Assembly: GCA_949987565.1 (NCBI GenBank)
Contig: OX465111.1
Span: 2,218,494 to 2,282,493 of the forward strand
Reading direction: 5' to 3'
DNA: 64,000 bases
DNA from: Luidia sarsii
Lineage: Eukaryota > Echinodermata > Asteroidea > Paxillosida > Luidiidae
The position numbers and the translations under genes are program-made. Of the stretch, positions 1-14,629 are shown one piece after another; position 1 is the stretch's first letter, and the number at the start of each line of letters is the position of its first letter. The notes under the pieces were generated by a model. The model made no database searches. It was not told the DNA's origin and was given only the letters and a program-made list of their open reading frames with translations.

Positions 1-3000
1 CCGCACATGTACTGCTGCATTGTGCACATGTGTGCATGTGGTGGAAGTGTGAACTTGAAACCCGACGAAAATGAGCTAATCCGAACCGACGTAGCATGCC
101 TGTACTCAGCGGAATGGAAAATCTGAAAAAATCCAGTGACTTGGGAAAGTGCATGTCCGTCTGCGCACAATTCGTGAAAGTGTTCATGAAAAAAAATAAA
201 AAATAAAAAAAAGAGAGAAATTGGACGGCTATTCTATTTGCCAGCCTGAGCAGGGCACCACCTGTCCGCCAAGACCCTGGGTCTAATTGGCGTGAGGCTG
301 CAACTGCCCCCTACAAGCGCTCTTCGGAGTCAGGGGAATGCAAACAATGCCATTGCTCCCTCCCTGTTCATTATTTCAGAGTCCAGAGATAAAGGGACGG
401 TTAGCCACAAGGGAGGGGGGAGGCAGGGCCGATGTTCTGGTTGAGCGCCTACGCAAACACCCAGTGAAAAACACAAATTTTTCAATAAACGAGGCCAAAA
501 GATTAAAAACTGGTAAATGCATGATCTGACGTATTGTTGGATCACATTTTCTTTTCAGGGTTTTCATATGTACATTTAGTACATTGTACACTTGGCTACA
601 TCTTTTCAACTAAACGGCCTATTGTGAAGGCAAACATGGAGGCAGTGAGGGTTACAGCACAGGGGATCTGGCTTAGAGTGGGGAGATTTCACTCAGACCA
701 CTGAGTTTATAGCTCCATGCTCAGACTATGGTAAAATGAAACTGAATTTTACTGCACTTTTGAGATATTGATTAATCTAAGGGAACTTCCTATTTTCAAC
801 CAAGAACACATTTAGGTCAGTAGTCAAGAAAGTGGTCAATTTGATTTTGATTTTTGATAAATAACAACATCCATACCGCTCAATGCAATAAGAATGCCAT
901 TAATAAAAAATAAAGACTTGATGGTGTAATTCTACAAAGCATCATTATTTTGGATGAATCGTCTCAGTAAAAGTATTCTGAGAACATTTTCTGATCAGGA
1001 CAACATTTGTAAGAGTTCCGTGCTGGACCAGTAGGTAAATAATCCTAAATAAAACATCACAGGCTGTCAACATCAAGTTGAGACTATAAATCAGAAATAG
1101 ACCAGTCTATTCTTAGAACCACACAGGCCCCAAAAGGAAGATTACACTTCCTGTATACATGTACAGGTACAGGTATGGTGAATACTAGTCCTGACTTGTT
1201 GACCAGTGCATTCACTATGAATAGTCACACATTTCCAATAGACCAATTTTCTCACTTATTTCAGCTTCCCAAATGTGTAGTTCCTGGAGGATCAAGTTAA
1301 TGTAAGGCCCACATTGTTAAATGCATTCAGTATGCATGGCTACTGTAAACTTCCATTTGAATATATATATAAACATGTAGTTTGTGAACACTTGAGGTTT
1401 CCTGAGTTGCATGTACCAGTATATATGTACCTGCTATTAAATGTGTTATTGCTACAAGCACAGGTGGCCAACTGCGCACCTTCAAAACAAATACATGTGT
1501 AGCAGACCTGTAGAGAGCCCTTTTTAATTCAAGACACCATCCCCCCCCCAAAAAAAAAATATAAAGTGACCTGGCTGGTACCCACACAGTCAGTAATATT
1601 ACATACTGTATAACTATAAGATGGAACCAACCAAATGACCCCCGACCTCATAGTACAACATACTCAGTCAGAATCCTATCATATTTCAAAAAGTTTCTAT
1701 GAGTTAGTCCTGACAATGTAATTTCAACAGATCATTCAGAAATAGAAAGGAAAAAAATAACATCTTCTCTGTCAATATGACTTTTTTTCCAATTACTGAC
1801 AGACTGCAAATATAGTTTTTCTTGACACTTCGAGGTGAAAAAAGTACAGACCAGGCTATGACTTAGGCTGGGTTATAAGGTGCCTGTACTTATCAATTGC
1901 AATTATATCTGGAAATTTCATATCTGGAAATTTCATCTGTTTGGGAGTTTCAGCGTGGATGATCGCTACATATTGGTATTTTTTCTCTCTCTTCTCTTTC
2001 ATTGTCTCTCACTGGCAGCAGTATCAGGCTCCCAGTGAGACTACCAATGACCGCTGATAATTTCCACACAATAATATCATGGACACTTCACTTCAAGGCC
2101 TGCTGGGGATGGGACTGGTTGGATAATGGTGGAGGGGGTTGGGGTGGGGAGGTGGGGCTGGGATCAATGTCCACCATGTGAAGGTCACCCTTTGCACTGT
2201 CAACAGCCATGTCCCAATAGCATTTTCAAGTCCTGGCACGGTGCACAGGGAGGGCTCTGCACTGCACGGTACTGTACACAGAGGCAGGTGTGAGGGCAGT
2301 GCTTCACTACTGCAACACTCTGATGGCAAATGAGACAAATCACCTCTACTTGCCAGTTGGAAGGTGATGAGGTCTGGCTCACTTTCAAAATTCCAAAGCA
2401 GATAAAGCGCTGCAAATCATGCAAAAATGTTGACTGCTTGCAGACTTACTAAACATTTTGAGGGCCCAATTGTTCAATACTAGAGGATCGAATGGATGAA
2501 TCAGAGGTCAAGATATGAGTTCAAATGCCCTCCGTCCTCCCCACAAGCTGATAAATGGAATAAAGCACCTCCAATTACATGTCAAGGGGTACAAACTCTA
2601 TTCGCATTAAAGGCCAAATGCATGAGTGACTGAGGATTTTCAGACTTCAAGATCTCAGATTATCACAAGATCAGGGATGGGGTGTACCGGGGTGCCTATC
2701 ATCCACAATCCCCAGAAGGGGTAGCACATGGGTCTATGAAGCCATCTCCATGCCCGATAAGCTTGGCCAAGCCAGACAAGAATTTAAAAAAAATAAAAAA
2801 ATAAAAATAACCCAAAGGGAGTTCAGATAACTGAGAAAACTGGCACAATGAATGGGAAAAAAATCACTACAAAGAGGAACAAAGATTTCCCCCTTCAATT
2901 TTAAAGCGCACTATTCTTCACATAGCGTAATTATCATCATTCTCCCTTTGGGAATAATTATTTGGACAAATCTCGGTCTTGTCTGCAAGGTCTGTAAAAA

Positions 3001-3499
3001 AAAAAGGGAAAACCTCCTCCACTCCCCAAAAAACGCCCCCAATACCAACTTGATTTTTTTTCCCATTTGGCAGAGGAAGGAGAAGGAGCCAGCAGACTGC
3101 CCAGGGGCTGATGGAGAAGATTTTGAAATCCTGACCTCCTTTCTTCCCACCCCCTTCAAAAAAAACCCGATGGCTTTTTCTCCACAACCACATCATTCAG
3201 TTGATAATGAGGCAAAAAGTGAACATAAGCAGAACAAATATTGGCTTAAACGATGGCCACAGGTGGCTAGTGAATTGACCGATTGCACGACCAATGTTTA
3301 CACGTCATCACATAACTTATAGTGGGAATTTGTCCATCTCGTTTGGTGCAGAACAGAGTGGACATGTGCAAAGAAGGCTATCATAATGTCCACATTCTTC
3401 GTCGTGCATGTCCATGACCCAGTGCAAACCATGTTATCTAGAGATTGCAACACTCTGACCCCACCTTCTCCACCACCAACCCCTTTACCAAATAACCAA
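1..3499. other. No gene seen
   Basis: AT-rich non-coding sequence with A-rich tracts near 190-215, 2788-2811 and 2998-3003, a C run near 1541-1549, and a G-rich patch at 2130-2160. The longest open frame (2852-3322, plus) has no coding character that I can recognise. Confidence 0.5.
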
Positions 3500-3741
3500 G
3501 GCCCAATTTCATAAAGCCGCTTAAGCGTGAAAATCTGCTAAGCAGGAAAAGTCTTCCTCGTGTAAGCAGGATTACAAGCTGCATTGCAATGTGATGTCCA
3601 TTGCTTTTGACTTGTATTCCACTCTTCTTTACTTAGCATGAAATAAAGGTGAAGTTTGGGTTGGCAAGGGGATCCTGTGGCTGATGAGTTTTTGCGCTTA
3701 AGCACATTTTGGCGCTTAAGCGGCTCTATGAAATTGGCACC
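3500..3741 (+). mobile_element. Fold-back MITE-like element, copy 1
   Basis: The ends are inverted: GGCCCAATTTCATAAAGC at the left and the reverse complement GGTGCCAATTTCATAGAGC at the right, each followed by GCTTAAGCG. The body shares more than 90% identity by eye with the copy at 41785-42027. No ORF is present, so it is non-autonomous. Confidence 0.7.
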
Positions 3742-3982
3742 AGAGCCCAGAGCTGCTTAAGCGTGAACATCTGCTAAGCAAGAACAGTCTTCCTTGTGTA
3801 AACAAGATTACAAACCGCAATGCAATAAGATACCAATTGCTTCGGACTTGTGCCTGTATGCCATTCTTCTTTACTTAGCATGAAACACAAGTGACGTTTG
3901 GGTTGGTAAGGCGATCCTATGAATAGTGACTTTCTGTGCTAAGCAAATGTTGGCGCCTAAGCGGCTCTATGAAATTGGCCCC
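3742..3982 (+). mobile_element. Fold-back MITE-like element, copy 2 (tandem, more diverged)
   Basis: It directly abuts copy 1 in the same orientation and shares its internal landmarks (CTGCTAAGCA, ATTACAA, TTTACTTAGCATGAAA, GTTTGGGTTGG). The left terminus has lost the AATTTCATA part; the right end GAAATTGGCCCC is intact. Confidence 0.65.
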
Positions 3983-4103
3983 AGGCCGCTATTGTATCCT
4001 GCCATGTGCAAGGAATAATAAATGAACCGTGACCTTGGTCTTTGAGCAAATGCATTGTGGCTGGGGCCTCGGGTAGAGGGGGCAGGCATGGTGTAGGAAA
4101 TAG

Positions 4104-6814
<2,711 letters not shown>

Positions 6815-7200
6815 GTACATGTATAGTGTGTACATGTACTTGTACTATAGTGTACAGCATGAAGGTACCATTTGTATAAATAATATAATGCATTCACACG
6901 TACAATGTACAGTACTGTGGGCACTATACAAAATCACTTTGTTACATACTGTATTGTTCATGGATGTGACTAATTTCCTACAATACATGTCTTACATGTA
7001 CATGTACATGTACACCTACATGTACACAACAAAAGATGGTTTAATTGACTTTTCTTTTACTAAAAGTGTATGTACATGTACATGTTATGTACAGTATAGG
7101 CCTACCGTACAGGTACGGGTACAAGTGCATAAATTTATGTACATGGAATATGTGTACATGTACATGTATAGGAACATTTCACATGCATACTGTAAATGGA
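6815..7200. repeat. TACATG hexamer island
   Basis: Dense interrupted runs of TACATG/TGTACA. The word is nearly self-complementary, so both strands look alike and produce Met-Tyr, Cys-Thr and His-Val repeat ORFs that are artefacts. Confidence 0.75.
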
Positions 7201-7654
7201 TATGGACATGAAATTTTACCTGACCCTCCCAGTCATGGCTTACGTGCAAGTCTACCCATGGCCCCTTCTTCCTCCATGGTCTACCAGAACCCAACCAATG
7301 CCTTGATAACTTCCTGGCTGCAAACTGGCACTAGCAGAAAATAAAGGGCAAATGTGCTCTTAACACCTGCACATGCACCATGCATTGTTTGTACATGTGA
7401 GTGATTAATGGACCCCTGTATTTTGCTGTCTGTGAAAAGTTGATTTATTGTGCTTTTTCTCAGAAGAAAGTGTTCAGTGCATGTCCATTGTCTGTGTCAC
7501 AGGTGCTACAGAAATGCCATGAACTTGGCATGGTATTATGGAAGCACATGCAACAACCCCACAGGCAATGTACAATTTAGATAATGAAGGAAATCTGTTT
7601 ATTTTGGGGGGAATTACATGTATCTTTCCTCCCTTATGATACAAATATAATGCT

Positions 7655-8060
7655 GTATTTACAACATGTACAATGTACATGTACATCTACATCTACTACA
7701 CATGTGTGATAACGCTACCTGTACAAGAAATTGTAAAATCACTTGTTTGTATAGTTTTTTCCACAATTGTATACATGTAACTGTACATGAAATTGCATGT
7801 GTTACATCATAGCAGTTTGACTTACATGCACATTGTACTGTTTGTACTGTATGTACATGTATTTTGCAAGCATTATTGACCAAGTTGTAAAACATCCATG
7901 TATCATATACTGTAAATGACTGTACAGTGTGTCCATTTGTATCCAAGTACATGTACTGTACAGTACTTGTAGGAATGTAATCAAAGTAGAAAAGCCATCT
8001 TTGAGAAACTGAAAGGTACTCACACACTGTACAGTGTACAAATGTATACATGTACATCTT
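7655..8060. repeat. TACATG hexamer island
   Basis: Scattered TACATGTAC, TGTACAGT and ACTGTACA words fill the stretch. The open frame on the minus strand is a product of these words. Confidence 0.6.
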
Positions 8061-8741
8061 TGGACTTCCTTTAAAAGTTCACTGCAAAAGCAAAGTGTTT
8101 TGTCGAGTGCAGTCTCCTGTTATGGGATATTTTGCTGGCCAGTAGAAGATTCTACACATAATGTATGTACTGTACGATAACTCTGGAATGGAAAGGGGGA
8201 ATATTGTGTGCACTGTACTTTGGTTATCAGAGAATCGCCCCTACTGATATCTGATGGACACTGAGACATGTAAGCACAGTGGACTTATAATGCCATAATG
8301 TGCACAATTGAATCATTGCCAACTGAAGGATTCTTTGGGGTCATACATGGATAAAAACAAAAATACTTGTGTGGTAGACAATTGACAGTTTAGCCAAATC
8401 ATTATTTTTTTTTGAATCTCATGAGTGAATTTCCGTTACATTACAATGACTACATGTACATGTCAGTAAGGCAAAGCCTCATTGAATCAGATTCTCAACA
8501 ATTCCACATTTATCTTATAATGTTGCATGAGCAAATCAGTCTTAAATGTAAACGGCCATTGTAAATCTAAAGGTACATGTTGTAGCACATCTAATTTATC
8601 TAAATTCTTAAGATCTGCAAGTCTGCTCATTGAAGTCAGCGAGCTAATCATGGTAGCAGTAGCAAGTCAAAAACGGCTTACTGTATGTACAAATAATCTG
8701 TTTTCAGGTTTTGGTTGTGCTTCTGAGAACCAAGATTGTGC

Positions 8742-8757
8742 GGTTCTTCTCAGAACC
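8742..8757 (+). promoter_or_regulatory. Histone 3' stem-loop consensus match
   Basis: GGTTCT-TCTC-AGAACC is a perfect 6-bp stem with a four-base loop fitting the metazoan replication-dependent histone mRNA stem-loop consensus (loop UHUH), followed by ACACA. No histone reading frame lies upstream. It may be a relic or chance. Confidence 0.25.
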
Positions 8758-8810
8758 ACACAAACTAAACACACACAAAACCAAGTACTGGTACTGGTCA
8801 CACTCACAGC

Positions 8811-9999
8811 CAGTGTTATAGCTACGCTGGTCGGCGGTGGACGGGGCCGACCACCACGGATAATTTCCGTCCACCACTCCTGGTGAAAAACAATGCTTCC
8901 GACCGGCACTATGTTCACCCCATTATTACCCCAATCTTTATTTGGTTTCGGTAGTAAAATAAATTGTACTTTTTTGTAGCGTAACCGTCTCGCTAATACT
9001 TGTTCTGGAAGTTCCGATCAGGCTTGAGTAGCGCAGCGTGATCGTAGTCGTAATGCGTATGCAGCCATGTGGCCGCTGTGCACGTGCACTGTGCAGTATA
9101 CAGTGTGTGCAAAGACGTGTTGTGTCATGTCACATGTGCCGCGCGTAGGCTGGTTTCGGCCCTACTGCTCCTGTAGTGTTGCTATGGCTTTACCTAGAGG
9201 CGGAAACCACACCTAGACTTGCCAACCTCGGTAACGTTGCGAATGGAAATCGGTCATAACTAAAATACGCTACTTTCATCGTTTGTCTCCGAATGTTGTT
9301 TCCGCGTAGTTTAATATTATTCCCTTCGTTATTAATTTTGATAGTGGTACAAAATGTATGAATAAAAATCAGAGAATACAGGCTTCAAGTTGAGGGTAAA
9401 ATTGACAAATTTGGACGGCGGTCGAAAAACGCTAGTTTGACTCTCTTTTTTTCTCCGTCATTTTGGCTCGATCTACCGCGGCCGCACGGAGCGATTTTAA
9501 AGATTTCAACTTCCGATATCTCAAGAAATGAATGAAAAATTGAAATCCTTCTCAAATTTTCCAGAATTTTGGAAAATACACTTTAGTTGACCGCGATACT
9601 TGAAACATCGCTAGTATAACTGTAATAAACATTAGTTTATTTGTTAGAAAACAAATGTAAGGGCTGGCGAAAGTCTACTAATCATTCCACATGTACCGAG
9701 TGCACACACAGTCAATTCAAACATGTACATTATTCTTCAAGTTTTGTTGTTCAGTTTACTTGTTAATAAATTATTTATACACTGTACATGACTAACAACA
9801 AAACTTGCAGTAAAGTTAATTTGATTAATTAATTAATCATTTTTATGTGATTAATTAATTTAATTTAACAGTACATGTAATACAAGTTTTGTTGCTATCA
9901 TTTTGACCGCAGTCGCTAATCGTGAGGCTTCGTTCACGAGAGCGACTTCTTGTTGGTGAAATTTGAACCACCACTAAAAATACCCTAGCTATAACACTG
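8811..9999. mobile_element. Non-autonomous hAT-like DNA transposon with 8-bp target site duplication
   Basis: The element starts CAGTGTTATAGCTA and ends with the exact reverse complement TAGCTATAACACTG. It is flanked on both sides by the same 8 bp, CTCACAGC (8803-8810 and 10000-10007). An 8-bp duplication with CAGTG-type termini fits the hAT superfamily. Subterminal inverted pieces (GTCCACCACTCCTGGTGAAA near the left end, TTGGTGAAA...ACCACCACT near the right) support the boundaries. Internally there is no transposase frame; the body is AT-rich with a CpG-rich left half. Intact duplications suggest a fairly recent insertion. Confidence 0.85.
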
Positions 10000-10048
10000 C
10001 TCACAGCAAACTTTTCTTGACAGGTCTCCATCATTCAAAAGATGCATG

Positions 10049-10313
10049 TGGGTAATGCCATAAATCAAAGGTCCAACTTACCAAATGAAACCATTCAGCT
10101 TTCCTACATGTAATTTTTTAGCAACTCAATAAAACATTATTATACTGTTCATGTAGACATGTACCGGTATAACATAAGGTACAATTCAATCTACAAGGTG
10201 GTTCATTACCAGTACATTGTTATACATGTAACATTACATGCAAGAAAGCTGAATGGTTTCTTATGTAAGCAGGGACACCAAATTGTCACAACCCTGATTT
10301 ATGGAATTACCCA
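10049..10313. mobile_element. Fold-back element of about 265 bp
   Basis: The left arm has TGGGTAATGCCATAAATCA, then GAAACCATTCAGCTTTC near 10087. The right arm carries the reverse complements GAAAGCTGAATGGTTTC (10245-10261) and TGATTTATGGAATTACCCA (10295-10313). The arms are imperfect. No ORF is present and the family is not recognised. Confidence 0.6.
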
Positions 10314-10719
10314 TTTACATACACATACAATAAAGCTTTGGTACAGAGTTAAGGCAGTGACGTAAGGTTAGGGAAAGAAAATCATACCAGCGCAGTCAGA
10401 ATGTTCCATGGGACCCAAGTACGTAGTAAAAGTATTTACACTATTGCAAGCACGGCTGGGATTTTCTGTAGGAAGAAATCTGCTTCCTAGTGGGAGCAAT
10501 CCTGCGCAATAATTGGGCAATCCCAGTAGACTATTCACATGCCAGGACAGCTAGACTATGGTCCCTATGAGGGGGAAAGGGAAAGGAGTGAGAAGGAGAG
10601 GGAAAAAACCATGCCCTTCCTATTGGAACAGGTGTAGGTCCCAAAGGAAGACCCCCACAGGCCTTGCCTGGAGACTGTTGAATTTGAATCACATTGGCTA
10701 GTGCTGGAAAGAATAAACA

Positions 10720-11240
10720 TGTTATTGTGTACACCTGTATAATGTGTACATGAACATATACCTGAAATCCTGAATATGAATTACATATGTACATTGATAC
10801 ATGTTGATAGCAAGGTTGTTCTATATTTAAAACACATCCATTAATTTGGTAGGTGTATTTTGCAAAAATGTAATATGTACATGCATGTACACAACATTTG
10901 TTCCATAAATAAGGTACCAGTACATGTACATGTATGCTTGTGGTTGCTTGATAGACACTTTGGTAGATTATGGTGTCAGCATGAAGATACATGTACATGT
11001 ATTTTGCCTTCCTGAACATGTACATGTAGATGAAAATCACTGAAAGCTTGATATTATAATACTGTACATGTACATGTGTACATGTGTACATATACATTCT
11101 TCAAGTACATGTACATGTACTTGATTTTAAACTGCATTGCTATTTACTGTATATGGGCACATAATATACTGTGCATGTAAATTCGGTGTACAGTACATGT
11201 TTACATGTACATTAGAGTACCGGTAATGAAGAGTACAGTA
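10720..11240. repeat. TACATG hexamer island
   Basis: Dense TACATGTACATG runs, especially at 11064-11120. The long minus-strand frame crossing it is repeat-driven. Confidence 0.7.
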
Positions 11241-12044
11241 CATATATATTCAGAGTTCTGAGCTCTTTGTTCATACAGGTGGCTGTGGGAGAGATGCCCT
11301 ACGCCACTGAACTGTCCATGGTGCATTTGACAGACAGGCATCAGACTATCCCACCACCATTCACTACTGAGAACTGGCTTGAATATGCACGTACATGTAC
11401 ATGTAGATGCAGCATATGGCAACAGTGGCTTGTTGGGCAGTAGCGACACCAAAAGCAGAATTTGTGTAACGTCACACAAAGGCATACATGCACGCTGTAC
11501 ACTAATTCTATTCAGTTTGATCCTACCCGGTACATGTATATGAAATAGAATCAAAGGCTTACACATGTTTCCAAATGCCCCCTGAATTCCATGTAAACCT
11601 GAGACTCACCTGCTCATAGCCACGTACACTATACTGTGTATTTGGCCTGCATAAATGAACATACATGTACAATGGAAAAGTATGCAAAGAATACACGTCA
11701 TGCGAGCATGCACATTTGCGCACAGACTAGTCACGGTACACGTGCGTGCAGTATGCATGAAATGTGCTTTATCCAAGACAGGGTAAACTGATCAGTATCT
11801 GGTGAGCCGTTTGTATGAGATGCCATGCCGGGAATCCTTGTATCAGGCCGTTTGTTCTCACGCACGTTTGCGGGGAAGATAAGCAGGGCTCGCATTTCTG
11901 TGGAAGACTGTTGTCGGTGAGGTCTGACACCATGGAGAAAAGAGTTTGAAGTCTATGGAATGTATAGATCTACATAAATGTGTACATGCGGATCGTCACT
12001 CCAACAAGAATCTTGAAACACAGCTCAAGACACTTCTCAGACGC

Positions 12045-12380
12045 CACTTAGACGAAATTCAAGGCCACAGCACTTGGAGACTGTAAGGCAATACAGTCCC
12101 TTCTCCTCTTTACCCTCAGGAAAGAAAAGTCTGTGGAAGTCCTTTGGACATTTCTAATATCACATACAGAGGTTGCACATATACCGGTGTGTGGTTCACT
12201 CCAGTAAAAAAAAAAGTGAAAATATGGCTTCAGGCCATCTGAGATGCCAGATGAAGTTCAAGGCAAAATTACAGAGAGATTATAATACAAAACAGTCCCT
12301 TCTTCTCCCTCCCTCTTCCCTTGCCCTCAAGGAAAAGTCTGTGGGCCTTTGATGATTTCTGATACCATAGAAAGAGAGCG
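12045..12380 (+). repeat. Diverged direct repeat pair
   Basis: Two related units at about 12050-12180 and 12250-12380 share TTCAAGGC, ACAGTCCCTTCT, CCCTCA followed by GGAAA, and AAGTCTGTGG in the same order. No coding character is seen. Confidence 0.4.
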
Positions 12381-12440
12381 ATGCCTAGCTGTAAAACTTG
12401 CAACCATTGGAAGAGGGGGCATGATACACCAGTCAGTGTC

Positions 12441-12463
12441 AGGTCACCCCATGGTCAAGGTCA
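12441..12463 (+). promoter_or_regulatory. DR5-like half-site cluster
   Basis: The plus strand has AGGTCA (12441-12446), a five-base spacer, TGGTCA (12452-12457) and an abutting AGGTCA (12458-12463). The first pair is a DR5 with one deviation from RGKTCA. The last is preceded by TCA, making TCAAGGTCA, the extended half-site used by ERR/NR5A monomers. It lies in inferred RXR intron 2. Confidence 0.3.
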
Positions 12464-12504
12464 AAAATCATGCTTCCTTGAAGAACTCTCAGACACTTGG
12501 AGGC

Positions 12505-12562
12505 CAAGGCCTGACATTTCAATCCCGGCGGGACTTTTCTCAGAGGCAGAATGACCCTGAGG
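12505..12562. repeat. Degenerate copy of the GACGTTTCGATCC palindromic family
   Basis: GCCTGACATTTCAATCC, then CGGGACTTTTCTCAGAGGCAGA, matches the family core found intact at 14087 and 25115, with transitions typical of decayed CpG sites. Confidence 0.5.
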
Positions 12563-13161
12563 TCTGAGGACAATTAGAAAAACCCTTCCTCCAGGGTGGT
12601 AGGAGGAGGGAAGGGAGAAGGGGCATGGGCAGGAATTATCCAGATATGGAACTCATTACAGCTTTGGCAGCTCTAGCATCAACTAGTAATACTTCGCCCG
12701 ACGTGGTCCAGCTTAGTACCAAATATCAGCCATGACGATGCCCCCTTCTATCCTAAATTTTCAATCAAACCCAACCGCGCCCTACCCCTTCCCCACCTCA
12801 CCCTGCCAATAAGAAGCACACTGCCCCTCAGATTAATAAAACAGTGCAAAGGACAAACCACTCTTGAGAACTGGTGATGTCTGATAAGGCCTCTGCCCAA
12901 TTGGACCACTTACGCGAGATCTCCCAGCAGGCTCAGACAAAATTGGCTGGAAGTCGGATCACAACGTTTATCTTGCAGAAACCATACCGCAAAATGTGCC
13001 CCCTCCCCCCTCAAAAAAGTCCACTGTTTTGTCAGTTGTCAGTCAGGAGCAAAACAATGACCTTGCAAATGACAAGCCAAAGATTGGAAAAATAAATGGG
13101 GCCTGGGGAAATCACTAAAAGTTCATTTTTTCTGGAACGTACAGTCCTACACGTATACCAT

Positions 13162-13521
13162 TTTCCCACTACAAACTGCTAAACCCTGAGATTTGCCGCC
13201 CCGGGTTAAGCATTTCTTACCCTGGGGTTTGTTAACCCCTGAGTTCTGTTCCCATCCGTCGCATCAACCCAGAGTTTCGCTAAACCCGGTGCAAGGAAGA
13301 TTCCACGCATTTCAGCCGTAAACCCCAAGATTTCCATCCTTATCCCTGGTCGTGAGCAGGTTTATCAAGCCCCGGGATAACGGCTGATTTTTTTTTTGTC
13401 TTAACTCGGAGCGGGAAAAATGTAGTGGGAAACCTCCTGGCAACCATTTCCAACCCGGGGTATCTCGGGGTTGAGGCTTGCCGTTACCCCCGAGATAACC
13501 CGGAGATTTCATAGTGGGAAA
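13162..13521. mobile_element. Possible TIR element (about 360 bp)
   Basis: It begins TTTCCCACTA and ends TAGTGGGAAA, its exact reverse complement, with a further internal GTAGTGGGAAA at about 13424. Internal CCCGGG and ACCCCGAG words recur in both orientations. No clear target duplication and no ORF were found. Confidence 0.45.
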
Positions 13522-14036
13522 GGGGTAAAAGTGAAGTCCATGGCAGTAGAGAACCCGTGAAAGGAATTTTTGAGAGCACCAGAATCAAACAACAGGGCAT
13601 CTAACTTGCAGGATCTCCAATATAATCCAATGGAATTCAAACTTATTTCGTATACTGTAGCTCAAACCTTTTGTTCTCATTTAGATTATATTTACCTAAT
13701 TTTCAATCTTAAACTTAAAATAAAAGGTTTCGTTGTATAAATCCCTGATCCTGATTATACCACAATGTATCTCATTCGCAAAGAGCATTAAAGTTTGTCC
13801 AGGGCCAATAAAACTAACACCTTGGCAATCCTTCAATATGCATACTGTGTGTGCACTGGGCAATGAACAGATTATCCTTTCTGTTTGGTTCAGAACTTAA
13901 GATTGGAAATCTATTGAAGGATCTATTGAAGGGTCTATGTACATGTATTGGCAAGGGCACACTAAAGAATATAAAAGGCCCTGTTTGTTTCCTATGGGAT
14001 TTTCACCAGTAAAAAAAAGTGATATACAAAAATTTT

Positions 14037-14435
14037 TCAAACTGCTTACTGACTAAAATTACCAAAATGCAAATCTCAAAATTGAGTGGGCCTGACGTTT
14101 CGATCCTAGCAGGACCTTTCTGCTAGGAACGAAACGTCAGGCCCACTAAATTTTGAGTTTTGCATTTTGGTAATTTTAGTCAGTAAGCAGTTTGCAAAAT
14201 TTCCTAGCAGATCCTAGCAGGACCTTTCTCTAAGGCAGAGTGCCTTTGAGAAAGGTCCTGCTAGGAACGAAATGTCAGGCCCACTAAATTTTGAGTTTTG
14301 CATTTTGGTAATTTTAGTCAGTAAGCAGTTTGCAAAATTTCCTAGCAGATCCTAGCAGGACCTTTCTCAAAGGCAGAGTGCCATTGAGAAAGGTCCTGCT
14401 AGGATCGAAACGTCAGGCCCACTCAGTTTTGAGTG
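14037..14435. repeat. Tandem cluster of the GACGTTTCGATCC palindromic family
   Basis: An inverted pair (GGGCCTGACGTTTCGATCC facing its complement) is followed by two head-to-tail units of about 130 bp. Each unit holds TTTTGGTAATTTTAGTCAG, TAAGCAGTTTGC and the AGCAGGACCTTTCTC / GAGAAAGGTCCTGCT hairpin. The units are nearly identical, so the duplication is recent. It ends about 190 bp from the RXR exon 2 donor. Confidence 0.75.
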
Positions 14436-14629
14436 AGTAAAAAAAAGGTGATAACTTCTGAGCTGAGAGAACCAGTAGACAGATCAGTAGTCCTGCAGAC
14501 AAAGTTTGCGAACTCCGTCATGAAAGTGGATGCCCTGTTTCTCACCAATAAAATGACGAGATAAAAAGACCACTCGGGTGAGTGAGCGTATCCGCGATGT
14601 GGCAGCGTATAGGGGCAGCGTGGACTCAC

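Noticed and set aside
2852..3322. 156-codon plus-strand frame
   Set aside because: Composition follows A/C-rich low complexity; no domain, no splice or promoter context.
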